From: an uncultured Eubacteriales bacterium
GTDB lineage: Bacteria > Bacillota > Clostridia > Oscillospirales > CAG-272
DNA length: 20,884 nucleotides
Direction of reading: 5' to 3'
NCBI GenBank assembly: GCA_902491535.1
Contig: CABUHS010000033.1
Coordinates: 1 to 20,884 of the forward strand
Made by a program: the position numbers and the translations under genes. The stretch's first letter is position 1, and each line of letters begins with the position of its first letter. Of this stretch, positions 7,051 to 14,528 are shown piece after piece. The notes beneath the pieces are model-generated. The model was given only the letters and a program-made list of their open reading frames with translations. It was not told the origin of the DNA and ran no database searches.

Positions 7051-8373
7051 GTGACGGAGGTGAGTGCCACGGTAGAGATAAAAAATGTAATCCCCGGTTC
7101 TGTTGCCGACCGCGGAGGGATCGCCGCGAACGATATTCTCATATCCATAAACGGACATGAGATATGCGATGTTCTCGATTACCGTTTCCGGATAACCGAA
7201 AAGCGTGTTACGCTCAAAATTCACAGAGGTGCCCAGCTTTTTGACGTTACGCTGAAAAAGCCTGAATACGATGACGTCGGACTTGAATTTGCGACGTTTC
7301 TGATGGATGAAAAGCGTTGCTGCCGCAACGGATGCGTGTTCTGCTTTATAGATCAGAATCCGCCCGGTATGCGCGAGACGATATATTTCAAGGATGATGA
7401 CCGCAGACTCTCTTTCCTGCACGGGAACTATATAACGATGACGAATCTTACCGATGACGATATAGACCGTATGATCGAAATGCGCTGCTCTCCGATAAAT
7501 ATATCTGTACATACTACCAATCCCGAGCTGAGATGCCGGATGATGAAAAATAAGCATGCAGGAAAAGTGCTTGAAATTATGCGTCGGTTTGCAGATGCAC
7601 GTATCGAAATGAACGCTCAGATAGTTCTTTGCCGGGGCTTGAACGACGGCGAGGAGCTTGACCGCACGATGCGTGAGCTTTCGGAGCTTTATCCGAGACT
7701 CGGCAGCGTTTCGGTAGTTCCTGCGGGACTGACAAAGCACCGGGACGGACTTTATCCGCTCACGCAGTTTTCAAAGGAAGAGGCGGCAGAGGTCATCTCT
7801 CAGGTCAACTCTTTCGGAGACAGATTTTTTGCCGAGAACGGTGTACGCCTTGTTTATTGTTCTGATGAATTTTATCTCAAAGCGGAGATGCCGATTCCCG
7901 GTGAGGATTATTATGACGGCTATCCGCAGCTTGATAACGGCGTCGGAATGATCGCGTCGATGAACGGCGAGTTTTGCGCCGAGCTTGACTATCTGGACGA
8001 GTACGGCAGAAAGGGTGTGGGTGAACTTTCGATTGCTACCGGAGCGGCGGCATTTGAGTTTATAAGCTCGCTTGCGCGAGAGCTTATGCGGCGCATAGAA
8101 GGTCTTGATATTCATGTGTACCGCATAGAAAATGAATTTTTCGGGGATACGGTCACGGTTGCAGGACTTGTTACCGGCGGCGATATTGCCGCTCAGCTGA
8201 AAGGAAAGCCTCTCGGCTCGCGGCTTATACTTCCGTCGGTCATGCTTCGCGCAGAGCGGGATCTGTTCCTCGACGGCATGACGCCGGAGCAGCTTTCCGA
8301 AAAGCTCGGGGTTCCGGTAGTTTTCAGTGAAACTGACGGCGTTTCCTTTATAAAATCGGTGCTGGAAGGATGA
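7051..8373 (+). CDS. DUF512 protein: PDZ domain plus radical-SAM-like Fe-S domain
   Basis: The product is about 440 residues. An N-terminal PDZ-like domain (about 8-70: IPGSVADRGGIAANDILISINGHEI) is followed by CRNGCVFCFIDQNPPGMRETIYF, where Cys91, Cys95 and Cys98 form the CxxxCxxC motif that binds a 4Fe-4S cluster in radical-SAM enzymes. NISVHTTNPELR and the C-terminal DUF512 region (ATGAAAFEF, VAGLVTGGDI) complete the family architecture. The biochemical role is unknown. It is commonly found just upstream of der in Clostridia, exactly as here (46-base gap), suggesting a conserved functional or expression link. The start is uncertain: no ribosome binding site serves the GTG at 7051, and translation may begin at 7060 or at a non-standard ACG at 7069. 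Fe-S dependence fits an anaerobe. Confidence 0.9.
   Translation: MTEVSATVEIKNVIPGSVADRGGIAANDILISINGHEICDVLDYRFRITEKRVTLKIHRGAQLFDVTLKKPEYDDVGLEFATFLMDEKRCCRNGCVFCFIDQNPPGMRETIYFKDDDRRLSFLHGNYITMTNLTDDDIDRMIEMRCSPINISVHTTNPELRCRMMKNKHAGKVLEIMRRFADARIEMNAQIVLCRGLNDGEELDRTMRELSELYPRLGSVSVVPAGLTKHRDGLYPLTQFSKEEAAEVISQVNSFGDRFFAENGVRLVYCSDEFYLKAEMPIPGEDYYDGYPQLDNGVGMIASMNGEFCAELDYLDEYGRKGVGELSIATGAAAFEFISSLARELMRRIEGLDIHVYRIENEFFGDTVTVAGLVTGGDIAAQLKGKPLGSRLILPSVMLRAERDLFLDGMTPEQLSEKLGVPVVFSETDGVSFIKSVLEG
7056..7063 (+). promoter_or_regulatory. Strong ribosome binding site that conflicts with the called DUF512 start
   Basis: GGAGGTGA is a full anti-16S match. The GTG codons at 7051 and 7060 lie before or inside it. 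The first in-frame codon at proper spacing is ACG at 7069, 5 bases downstream, which would place the protein start exactly where homologues begin. Confidence 0.6.
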
Positions 8374-8419
8374 CCGCATCCGCAGGCATCTTACAGATTG
8401 AGAAAGCAGAGGTGGGCTT

Positions 8420-9748
8420 ATGAGCAAACCAATAATAGCAATTGTCGGCAGACCGAATGTCGGTAAATCGACACTTTTCAACAAGCTGTCGGGCAGCCGG
8501 ATATCTATTGTAGAGGATACGCCCGGTGTTACCCGCGACAGAATATATAACGATATCGAATGGAACGGCAGACAGCTTACGCTTGTCGATACCGGAGGTA
8601 TCGAGCCTAAGACGGACGATATGATGCTCGGATATATGCGCGCTCAGGCACAGACGGCGATTGACACCGCCGATGTTATCGTATTTATGACCGACGTTAC
8701 GACAGGCGTTACCGCAAACGACAGAGATATTGCAACGATGCTTATGAAGAGCCGTAAGCCGCTCATTCTTTGCGTAAACAAGGTTGACGGTGTTGGCGCA
8801 CTTCCGATGGAATACTATGAGTTTTACGAGCTTGGAATCGACGGCGAGCCGATACCGGTATCTGCGGTACACGGAAGCGGTACGGGAGACCTTCTTGACC
8901 GTGTTACCGAGCTTTGTCCGGAATATACAGAGACAGAGGAGGACGATTCTATCCGCGTTGCGGTCATAGGAAAGCCTAATGCCGGAAAAAGTTCTATAAT
9001 AAATAATATTCTCGGTGAGGATCGCCTTATAGTATCTTCGGTTGCCGGAACCACGCGCGATGCGATTGATACAGTGTTTGAAAACGAGTTCGGCAGATAT
9101 ACGTTTATAGATACTGCCGGAATACGCAGACAGAGCAAGGTCAGTGACAGAATAGAGAAATTCAGTGTTCTCCGCTCCAAGGCGGCTGTCGAGCGCGCCG
9201 ATGTGTGCCTTATTATGATCGACGCTACAGAAGGTATAACCGAGCAGGACGAACGGATTGCAGGTATAGCTCATGAGGCGGGACGCGCTTCGATCATTGT
9301 TGTCAACAAGTGGGACGCCATAGAAAAGGATAATGACACGGCAAAGCGGTTCAATGAAAAGATATCCACAGCGCTTTCATATATGCCGTATGCTCCGATC
9401 GTGTATGTCTCGGCGCTTACCGGTCAGCGGGTATCAAAGCTTTTTGAACTGATAAACTATGTACATGAGCAGTCGTGTATGCGCATCTCTACAGGTATGC
9501 TGAACGATGTACTCAACGATGCGGTTACACGTGTTCAGCCTCCGACCGATAAGGGACGCAGACTGAAGATATATTACATGACTCAGACTGGAGTAAAGCC
9601 GCCGGAATTCGTTATATTCTGCAACGATGCCGAACTGTTCCATTTTTCGTATCAGCGGTATATTGAAAATCAGATCCGAGAAGTGTTCGGTTTTAAAGGT
9701 ACTCCGATGGTCTTTAATATAAGACAGCGCGGTAAAGACAAGGACTGA
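8420..9748 (+). CDS. der: Ribosome-assembly GTPase Der (EngA)
   Basis: This 442-residue protein has two tandem GTPase domains, the hallmark of Der. Domain 1 shows the P-loop GRPNVGKST (10-18), DTPGVTRDR (G2), DTGG (G3) and NKVD (G4). Domain 2 shows GKPNAGKSS near residue 180, VAGTTRDAID, DTAGIRRQ and NKWD. A KH-like C-terminal domain follows, with LKIYYMTQTGVKPPEFVIFCND, typical of the family. Der binds the 50S subunit and is essential for its maturation. It is preceded by AGAGGTGG and sits between DUF512 and plsY on the same strand with short gaps, a common clostridial order. The length matches the family and all G motifs are intact. Confidence 0.98.
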   Translation: MSKPIIAIVGRPNVGKSTLFNKLSGSRISIVEDTPGVTRDRIYNDIEWNGRQLTLVDTGGIEPKTDDMMLGYMRAQAQTAIDTADVIVFMTDVTTGVTANDRDIATMLMKSRKPLILCVNKVDGVGALPMEYYEFYELGIDGEPIPVSAVHGSGTGDLLDRVTELCPEYTETEEDDSIRVAVIGKPNAGKSSIINNILGEDRLIVSSVAGTTRDAIDTVFENEFGRYTFIDTAGIRRQSKVSDRIEKFSVLRSKAAVERADVCLIMIDATEGITEQDERIAGIAHEAGRASIIVVNKWDAIEKDNDTAKRFNEKISTALSYMPYAPIVYVSALTGQRVSKLFELINYVHEQSCMRISTGMLNDVLNDAVTRVQPPTDKGRRLKIYYMTQTGVKPPEFVIFCNDAELFHFSYQRYIENQIREVFGFKGTPMVFNIRQRGKDKD

Positions 9749-9779
9749 GGCGGATTTATTTTGAAAGGAATATTCATTT

Positions 9780-10520
9780 ATGTATACGTTTGCGAATCTT
9801 TGGAATAAGGGTTTTTTCGGTATTCTCGGAGAGAATGCCGGACACGGATATATATTTTTTATAGGTGTGATTCTTTCGGCGGTAATTGCGTATCTTATCG
9901 GAAGCGTTAATTTCGGCGTGCTTATATCAAAGCTTGCTTACCGCGACGATGTGCGCTCTCACGGAAGCGGAAACGGCGGAATGACAAACATGCTCCGTAC
10001 ATACGGACGCGGCGCTGCCGCCGTCACTTTTCTCGGAGATGCATTCAAGGCGGCGCTCAGTATTCTTGTTGTAGGACGTATGCTTGCAGGTCAATGGGGA
10101 GCTGATATCGCAGGACTTGCCTGTGTTCTCGGTCACGTATTTCCTGTTTATTTTAACTTTAAGGGCGGTAAGGGCGTTGTAACGGTTGCCGTTATGATTC
10201 TATGCCAGAATCCTTTTGTTTTCCTGACGCTGCTTATTATATTTATCATTGTTGTGCTTATGACAAAATATGTCTCGCTCGGCTCATGCATGTGTATGAT
10301 CGTATACCCGTATGTACTTTACAGAGTGACGGGCAGCTACGGCACGCATATCATTATTGCAATGATCGCAGCTTTGTTTGTAGTCTGGATGCACAGAGAG
10401 AATATAAAACGCTTGCGTGCCGGCAAGGAAAACAAAATCTCCCTTTCGAAAAAGAAGAAATCGAAGGAGGGGAAACCGGAGTCTGACAAAGGTGTGAATA
10501 AAGAGGATTCAAAAGACTGA
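9780..10520 (+). CDS. plsY: Glycerol-3-phosphate acyltransferase PlsY
   Basis: This 246-residue polytopic membrane enzyme transfers an acyl group from acyl-phosphate to glycerol-3-phosphate, the first step of phospholipid synthesis. Family motifs are visible: YLIGSVNFGVLISKL with HGSGNGGMTNMLRTYG (motif 1, residues about 38-76), GHVFPVYFNFKGGKGV (motif 2, about 117-132) and, near the end, WMHRENIKRL (motif 3). Motif 1 reads SGNGGMTN where many PlsY proteins have SGNPGATN. The protein is longer than the usual 200 residues because of about 25 N-terminal residues before the first helix and a lysine-rich charged tail of about 30 residues. It starts behind AAAGGAA, 31 bases after der, and is probably cotranscribed with it. 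Confidence 0.93.
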   Translation: MYTFANLWNKGFFGILGENAGHGYIFFIGVILSAVIAYLIGSVNFGVLISKLAYRDDVRSHGSGNGGMTNMLRTYGRGAAAVTFLGDAFKAALSILVVGRMLAGQWGADIAGLACVLGHVFPVYFNFKGGKGVVTVAVMILCQNPFVFLTLLIIFIIVVLMTKYVSLGSCMCMIVYPYVLYRVTGSYGTHIIIAMIAALFVVWMHRENIKRLRAGKENKISLSKKKKSKEGKPESDKGVNKEDSKD

Positions 10521-10651
10521 TTTTTCTGTCAGAGGGTATGTTGTGCGGGGAAATCTGCGTGCGGTGTCCGTGCGACCGAAATTACCGTTTATTCTGTTTT
10601 GGTACTTATGAAAAAAATAATCGGTTTTTGACTATAAAATTAAAAAATCTC

Positions 10652-10680
10652 TTGCAATTCATAAAAATATATGGTATAAT
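10652..10680 (+). promoter_or_regulatory. Extended -10 sigma-A promoter upstream of rpmB
   Basis: TTGCAA (10652-10657), a 17-base spacer and TATAAT (10675-10680), with TG one base before the -10. This is a strong promoter, with a predicted start near 10687. Confidence 0.8.
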
Positions 10681-10753
10681 AACCTCACGGCGTTTGCAAA
10701 AGCCTTGCAAAACAAGCCTTTTGACGCCTGAGAGAACATTGTATCATCAATTT

Positions 10754-10801
10754 GAGCTATCGCTCTGCGGCTTTGCCGCTCATTGTGCCTGGGGCACAAT
10801 G
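10754..10801 (+). repeat. Three consecutive perfect hairpins
   Basis: GAGC-TATC-GCTC (10754-10765), GCGGC-TTT-GCCGC (10767-10779) and CATTGTGCC-TGG-GGCACAATG (10781-10801) follow each other with single-base gaps. No T-tract follows the last one, so it is not an ordinary terminator. The arrangement resembles a dispersed palindromic intergenic repeat. Confidence 0.75.
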
Positions 10802-10807
10802 AAATTG

Positions 10808-10816
10808 TGGTATAAT
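10808..10816 (+). promoter_or_regulatory. Second extended -10 element before rpmB
   Basis: TGGTATAAT repeats the extended -10 of the upstream promoter (both read TGGTATAATAA). No good -35 lies 17 bases upstream, because the preceding hairpin occupies that position. It may be a -35-independent promoter or a feature of the repeat. Confidence 0.4.
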
Positions 10817-11045
10817 AAATTTATCGCTGTTGACGTGACCGTACGGTTACTGATACGGCTGTCTGCCTGCTGTATACGGCGAGGCAGTTCTTTGGTAAAA
10901 TCACTGGTCGGTTATGCGGGCGCAGATATGCGGACTTCGTCCTGCAAAAGCGTATTTATCGGCGTTTGTAAGGTTTCTCTTTACATATGCTGAATGCAAA
11001 GCCGCCGCGTGACCGCAGTTTAAAGGGAAAGGAATGATTATAGAC

Positions 11046-11234
11046 ATGGCAAAATGTGAACTGTGCGGAAAGGGCGTTACTTTCGGTTGTAACGTATCTC
11101 ACTCACACCGCAAGACGAACAGAACTTGGAAGCCTAACGTAAGAAAGGTAAGAGTTATCACAGCGAACGGCACTCATAAGTCGGTCAATGTTTGCTCGAG
11201 CTGTCTGCGTTCCGGCAAGGTAGTACGCGCTTAA
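11046..11234 (+). CDS. rpmB: 50S ribosomal protein L28, zinc-binding form
   Basis: The product is 62 residues, starting MAKCELCGKGVTFG, the conserved L28 N-terminus. An ATG 12 bases upstream (11034) has a better-spaced AAAGGG but would add MIID, which homologues lack, so 11046 is preferred. CELC (Cys4, Cys7) and CSSC (Cys50, Cys53) make the zinc ribbon of the zinc-containing L28 type; SHSHRKTNRTWKPN and LRSGKVVRA are also characteristic. The gene stands alone with its own promoter region and is followed by a terminator-like hairpin. Confidence 0.96.
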   Translation: MAKCELCGKGVTFGCNVSHSHRKTNRTWKPNVRKVRVITANGTHKSVNVCSSCLRSGKVVRA

Positions 11235-11274
11235 GTGTACCTGCTTCGCGGTAGTATATAACTGAAAACAAGAT

Positions 11275-11302
11275 CCCCCGTTTCTGTGCAGAGGCGGGGT
11301 TT
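11275..11302 (+). terminator. Terminator-like hairpin after rpmB
   Basis: CCCCG (11276-11280) pairs with CGGGG (11295-11299), with partial pairing of TTTCTG and AGAGG within, followed by only TTTA. The stem is good but the tail is short. Confidence 0.5.
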
Positions 11303-11350
11303 ACTTGCGTTTACGGATATTTTATCTGATGATATCGGGAGAATAATGTT

Positions 11351-12331
11351 TTGACTGTTTTTGTGGCGTCCCGGCTTGATGCCGAGTGTGAAAATATGAT
11401 TTTGTCCGCGTTCGGGAGCAGCAGTCTGCCGGCTGAAAATGCCGCTCAGGTGCATTCGGAAGACTTGTCCGACCGTAATTGCATGCATACTTTGTCCGAA
11501 TGTGCAGACAAGGGCTGTATGCCGCGTGCTGACCGTGCGACAGAATGTGCAAACCGTGCGACGGAAAACGCAAACTATGCGACGGAAAATGCAAACAGTG
11601 TTACGGAATTTGTGGACTGCACGAGTCATATGTGCGGCGGTATACATATTGTACGGCTTCCGCGTTTTGCGGTTCTTGACGCGCCTGTTTCCGATCATCC
11701 GGACATGCTTTTGTTTGCATATAAGGAGCGAATACTCTGTCCTGAGGCATATTACATACAGAATGAGAATATATTCGCAGGCAATGCCGGATCCGTACCG
11801 ACACACACGCATATTCCTGAATACGGGGGAATATGCGCTTATCCAGACGATATTGCACTGAATGCCCTGAGAATGAGATTCCCGGACAGAGGAGACGTTG
11901 TTCTGTGCCGTGCCGATAGTGCTTCGCGTGAGCTTCTGAGCATGTTTGACCGGGGCAATATAATAAATATCCGTCAGGGATATGCGGCATGCTCGGCATG
12001 TAAGGTGACCGAGCGGGCTATTATAACCGCTGACAGGGGAGAGGCTCTTGCCGCAGAGCGTCTTGGAGCGGATGTACTTCTTATATCGCCCGGCGGCATA
12101 GCTCTCCCCGGATATGATACCGGGTTTATCGGCGGAGCGTCCGCACGTATCGGAGACGCGCTGTTTTTCTTCGGTGATCCGATGCTTCATCCCGACGGAG
12201 AACGTATAATGGATTTTGTTCAGTCCCATATCGGGGAGAAGCATGCACTTGAAGATGAAACTCCGCTCAGACGGGTATTTTGTGCGCACGGCGTATTGCG
12301 CGATCACGGCGGAGCCGTTGTGTGCGGATGA
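11351..12331 (+). CDS. DUF6873-like protein (possible GME fold) with an inserted heptad repeat
   Basis: The product is 326 residues from a TTG start at 11351 with GGGAG 9 bases upstream; no in-frame ATG or GTG is available. The C-terminal two-thirds resemble a clostridial family annotated as DUF6873, for which a guanidine-modifying-enzyme (GME) fold has been proposed: INIRQGYAACSACKV, ERAIITADRG, LLISPGGIALPGYDTGFIGGASARI and FFFGDPMLHPDGERIMDF. The conserved Cys, His and Asp in these stretches could be functional, but no activity is known to me. Residues 61-88 are four copies of a seven-residue unit (DRATECA, NRATENA, NYATENA, NSVTEFV). This low-complexity insert lies in a region (about 35-95) that looks dispensable. 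There is no signal peptide. Confidence 0.68.
   Translation: MTVFVASRLDAECENMILSAFGSSSLPAENAAQVHSEDLSDRNCMHTLSECADKGCMPRADRATECANRATENANYATENANSVTEFVDCTSHMCGGIHIVRLPRFAVLDAPVSDHPDMLLFAYKERILCPEAYYIQNENIFAGNAGSVPTHTHIPEYGGICAYPDDIALNALRMRFPDRGDVVLCRADSASRELLSMFDRGNIINIRQGYAACSACKVTERAIITADRGEALAAERLGADVLLISPGGIALPGYDTGFIGGASARIGDALFFFGDPMLHPDGERIMDFVQSHIGEKHALEDETPLRRVFCAHGVLRDHGGAVVCG
11531..11614 (+). repeat. Four in-frame 21-base tandem repeats inside the DUF6873-like gene
   Basis: The units are 11531-11551, 11552-11572, 11573-11593 and 11594-11614. They share the core GCGACGGAAAAYGCAAAC, with increasing divergence in the last unit. The period is a multiple of three, so copy-number changes would keep the reading frame. 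Confidence 0.9.
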
Positions 12332-12351
12332 GTATGTAATTAAATTAAAGT

Positions 12352-12385
12352 TTAAGTGCCGTAGGCTTATGCTTACGGCACTTAA
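12352..12385 (+). terminator. Long stem-loop after the DUF6873-like gene
   Basis: TTAAGTGCCGTA (12352-12363) pairs perfectly with TACGGCACTTAA (12374-12385) around a 10-base loop. Only a few Ts follow, so it may act as a weak terminator or as a 3' stabilising hairpin. Confidence 0.5.
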
Positions 12386-12526
12386 TATTCAGTCTCTTAA
12401 TATGTGTCAGGCGCAAAACACAGGGCAGAGAGTCACGCGCTGGCTCTGTAATATGTGAGGGGTGATGAAAACAGACGGTAAAAAACGCTTATCAGTCAAC
12501 GCCTTGTTCGGATCTGTTATGCACAC

Positions 12527-12587
12527 GGATAAAAGAAACCGTCCTCCGAATGAACATACCGTGTAAATGTTCGTGCGGAGGGCGGTT
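12527..12587 (-). terminator. Rho-independent terminator of the phosphate symporter gene
   Basis: AACCGTCCTCCG (12537-12548) pairs with CGGAGGGCGGTT (12576-12587), with a further inner stem (TGAACAT/ATGTTCG). Read on the minus strand, the stem is followed by TTTCTTTTATCC, a proper U-rich tail. It lies 23 bases past the stop codon. Confidence 0.8.
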
Positions 12588-12609
12588 CGTTTACCGCAGC
12601 ATTTTATTT

Positions 12610-14373
12610 TCAGTTGAATTCAAGCGAATATTTGTGTCTGTATTCTTTGTATATTCTCTCAAATTCCTCATCTGTCTTTTTGACCGTATCGAGATATTTG
12701 TGCATATTAAGCGCATTATCCTCTGATATTTCAATCAGACAGCCTGCAATATTAGAGCAGTGATCCGAGACGCGTTCAAGGTTTGTCAGCACGTCGGACA
12801 GAATAAATCCGTGTTCGATCGTACATTCGCTTTTCTGTACGCGCAGAATATGATGAAGTCTGATCTGATCCTTAAGATGATCGACAACCTGCTCAAGGGG
12901 TTCGACGTGCGTCGCAGTTGCAATATCGTTTGCTTCAAATGCTTTGCAGGTGAGGTCAAGTATTTCGGAGATAGCAGAGGTGAGAACATTTATCTCATGC
13001 TTTGCATCCTCGGAAAACGTAATTTTTTTATCGCGTATTTCTTCCGCCGATTCGACCATATTTACGGCATGGTCGGATATGCGCTCGAAATCGCCGATGA
13101 TATGCAGGAGCTTGGTTATGCGTCTGCTTTCCGATTCTGTCATACTGCGGCTCGAAAGCTTTACAAGATAGGTTCCGAGCGCGTCCTCGAATATATCTGC
13201 CTGGTTTTCGATCTTCCGTATTTCAGTTGCTTTGTCCTCACTGTAATCGGAGAGCAGCGATACAGAGTCTTTAAACGCCTTGCAAGAGAGATCTGCCATG
13301 GTGCAGGTTATCTCTTCCGCGCGTTCGGTAGCGACCGACGGAGTATCGAGCAGACGTTCATCAAGCAGGCTTACTGCACTCTTTTCGCCGCCTTCGCGGA
13401 CGGATATTTTAGCGAGATGCTCAAGCTGCTTTGAAAACGGTACGATCAGCGCGATTGAAAGAAGCTTGAATATCGTGTGTACTGCCGCAACTCCCCACAT
13501 TCCGATCGTTTGATCTACAAACGAAAACTTGAATATGGCGTTAAGAACGCTGTACAGTACCATAAGAACCACTGCGCCGATAATATTGAAATAAAGGTGG
13601 ATAAGCGCCGCACGCTTTCCGTTTTTACCCGCTCCGGCGGAGGATATCATTGCGGTCACGCAGGTTCCGATGTTTTGACCCATGACGATCGGAATTGCGG
13701 TTCCGTAGGTGATTGCTCCCGTAGTTGTCAGCGATTGCAGGATACCGACAGAAGCTCCGGACGACTGAATTATTGCCGTAACTATAAGACCGGTAAGCAT
13801 TCCGAGGATAGGATTACTGAACATTGTAAGCATAGAACGGAATGTCGCATTATCGTTGAGTACGGAAACCGAAGCTGACATGGTGTCCATTCCGACCATA
13901 AGGACAGTAAATCCGAGAAGTATTGTACCTATATCCTTCTTTTTTCCCTTTTTTGAGAACATGATAAGGGATATTCCGATCATTGCGATTATAGGAGTCC
14001 ATGACGACGGCTTCAGCCAGTTCAGTATCGACGATGCGGCAGCTCCGCCCTCAAGTCCTGAAAGACCGATGAGCCATGCAGTCGTTGCCGCTCCGAGATT
14101 TGCTCCGAATATGACTCCGACAGACTGAGTGAGAGTCATGGTTCCGGAGTTTACAAAACCGACTACCATTACTGTCGTCGCCGACGACGACTGCACGATC
14201 GTTGTTACTACGAGACCGAGCAGAAAGCCTTTGACAGGGTTGGACGTCATTCGTCCGAGAATTGATTTGAGTTGATTTCCCGCGCTTCTCTTCAGAGCAT
14301 TGCCCATTACGTCCATTCCGTACAAAAACAGGGCGAGTCCGCAGAGAAGCTTCAGAATATCGAAAATACTCAT
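12610..14373 (-). CDS. Na+/phosphate symporter with C-terminal PhoU-like domain
   Basis: The product is 587 residues. The ATG at 14373 is chosen because GGAGGAA lies about 8 bases upstream; a longer frame from 14424 would begin with an unrelated basic stretch. The membrane half holds two inverted Na_Pi_cotrans repeats marked by VQSSSATTVM (Gln61) and IQSSGASVGI (Gln203), each followed by a glycine-rich helix (GANLGAATTAWLIG, GQNIGTCVTAMISS). From about residue 350 to the end there is a soluble all-helical PhoU-like domain with GDFERISDHAVNM and LTNLERVSDHCSNIA, the paired acidic metal-binding motifs of PhoU. Such proteins take up phosphate with sodium, and the PhoU-like tail probably regulates this. 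A minus-strand promoter at 14437-14465 and a terminator at 12527 make it a single-gene unit. Confidence 0.93.
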   Translation of the reverse strand: MSIFDILKLLCGLALFLYGMDVMGNALKRSAGNQLKSILGRMTSNPVKGFLLGLVVTTIVQSSSATTVMVVGFVNSGTMTLTQSVGVIFGANLGAATTAWLIGLSGLEGGAAASSILNWLKPSSWTPIIAMIGISLIMFSKKGKKKDIGTILLGFTVLMVGMDTMSASVSVLNDNATFRSMLTMFSNPILGMLTGLIVTAIIQSSGASVGILQSLTTTGAITYGTAIPIVMGQNIGTCVTAMISSAGAGKNGKRAALIHLYFNIIGAVVLMVLYSVLNAIFKFSFVDQTIGMWGVAAVHTIFKLLSIALIVPFSKQLEHLAKISVREGGEKSAVSLLDERLLDTPSVATERAEEITCTMADLSCKAFKDSVSLLSDYSEDKATEIRKIENQADIFEDALGTYLVKLSSRSMTESESRRITKLLHIIGDFERISDHAVNMVESAEEIRDKKITFSEDAKHEINVLTSAISEILDLTCKAFEANDIATATHVEPLEQVVDHLKDQIRLHHILRVQKSECTIEHGFILSDVLTNLERVSDHCSNIAGCLIEISEDNALNMHKYLDTVKKTDEEFERIYKEYRHKYSLEFN

Positions 14374-14436
14374 CTGAAAATTCCTCCGTACAGGTAAGCA
14401 TCGGAAAAAGCTTGTCCGACGCACATTTTTAACATT

Positions 14437-14465
14437 TTTATGCTTTTTTTATCATAATCTGTCAA
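14437..14465 (-). promoter_or_regulatory. Probable promoter of the phosphate symporter gene
   Basis: On the minus strand, TTGACA (14460-14465) is followed after 17 bases by CATAAA (14437-14442). The -35 is perfect and the -10 is weak. It overlaps the region just past the possible terminator of the upstream gene. Confidence 0.55.
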
Positions 14466-14473
14466 TGTTAAAA

Positions 14474-14499
14474 ACAGATGTGATCTATGTTAAATCTGT
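14474..14499 (-). terminator. Possible weak terminator of the mutarotase-like gene
   Basis: On the minus strand, ACAGAT (14494-14499) and ATCTGT (14474-14479) form a 6-base stem with a 14-base loop, followed by TTTTAA. The stem is short, so this is tentative. Confidence 0.35.
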
Positions 14500-14528
14500 G
14501 TAAAGTGAGCCCGAATTTTCAGCCTGTT

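Larger units (their letters stand above)
10521..11045 (+). other. Long intergenic leader upstream of rpmB
   Basis: This 525-base gap holds no convincing gene: one open frame (10538-10993) has no ribosome binding site and is rich in Cys and Arg like antisense noise. It contains two promoter-like elements (10652-10680 and 10808-10816), three back-to-back hairpins (10754-10801), and further stems, such as CTGCCT paired with AGGCAG and GCGGAC-TTC-GTCC near 10930. From the first promoter the leader would be about 360 bases, long for a ribosomal protein gene. Confidence 0.7.

Noticed and set aside
8348..9274. 308-codon minus-strand frame over der
   Set aside because: It is a shadow of an unambiguous Der gene.
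10538..10993. 151-codon plus-strand frame before rpmB
   Set aside because: It has no ribosome binding site and runs through two promoter elements and three perfect hairpins. The predicted protein has no domain-like composition.
11531..11614. Possible CRISPR-like array
   Set aside because: The 21-base units are directly adjacent with no spacers and lie in frame within a gene. No cas gene is present.
11231..12307. 358-codon minus-strand frame over the DUF6873-like gene
   Set aside because: Its TVC/FRR repeats are the antisense reading of the 21-base repeats, and the plus-strand frame carries the conserved motifs.
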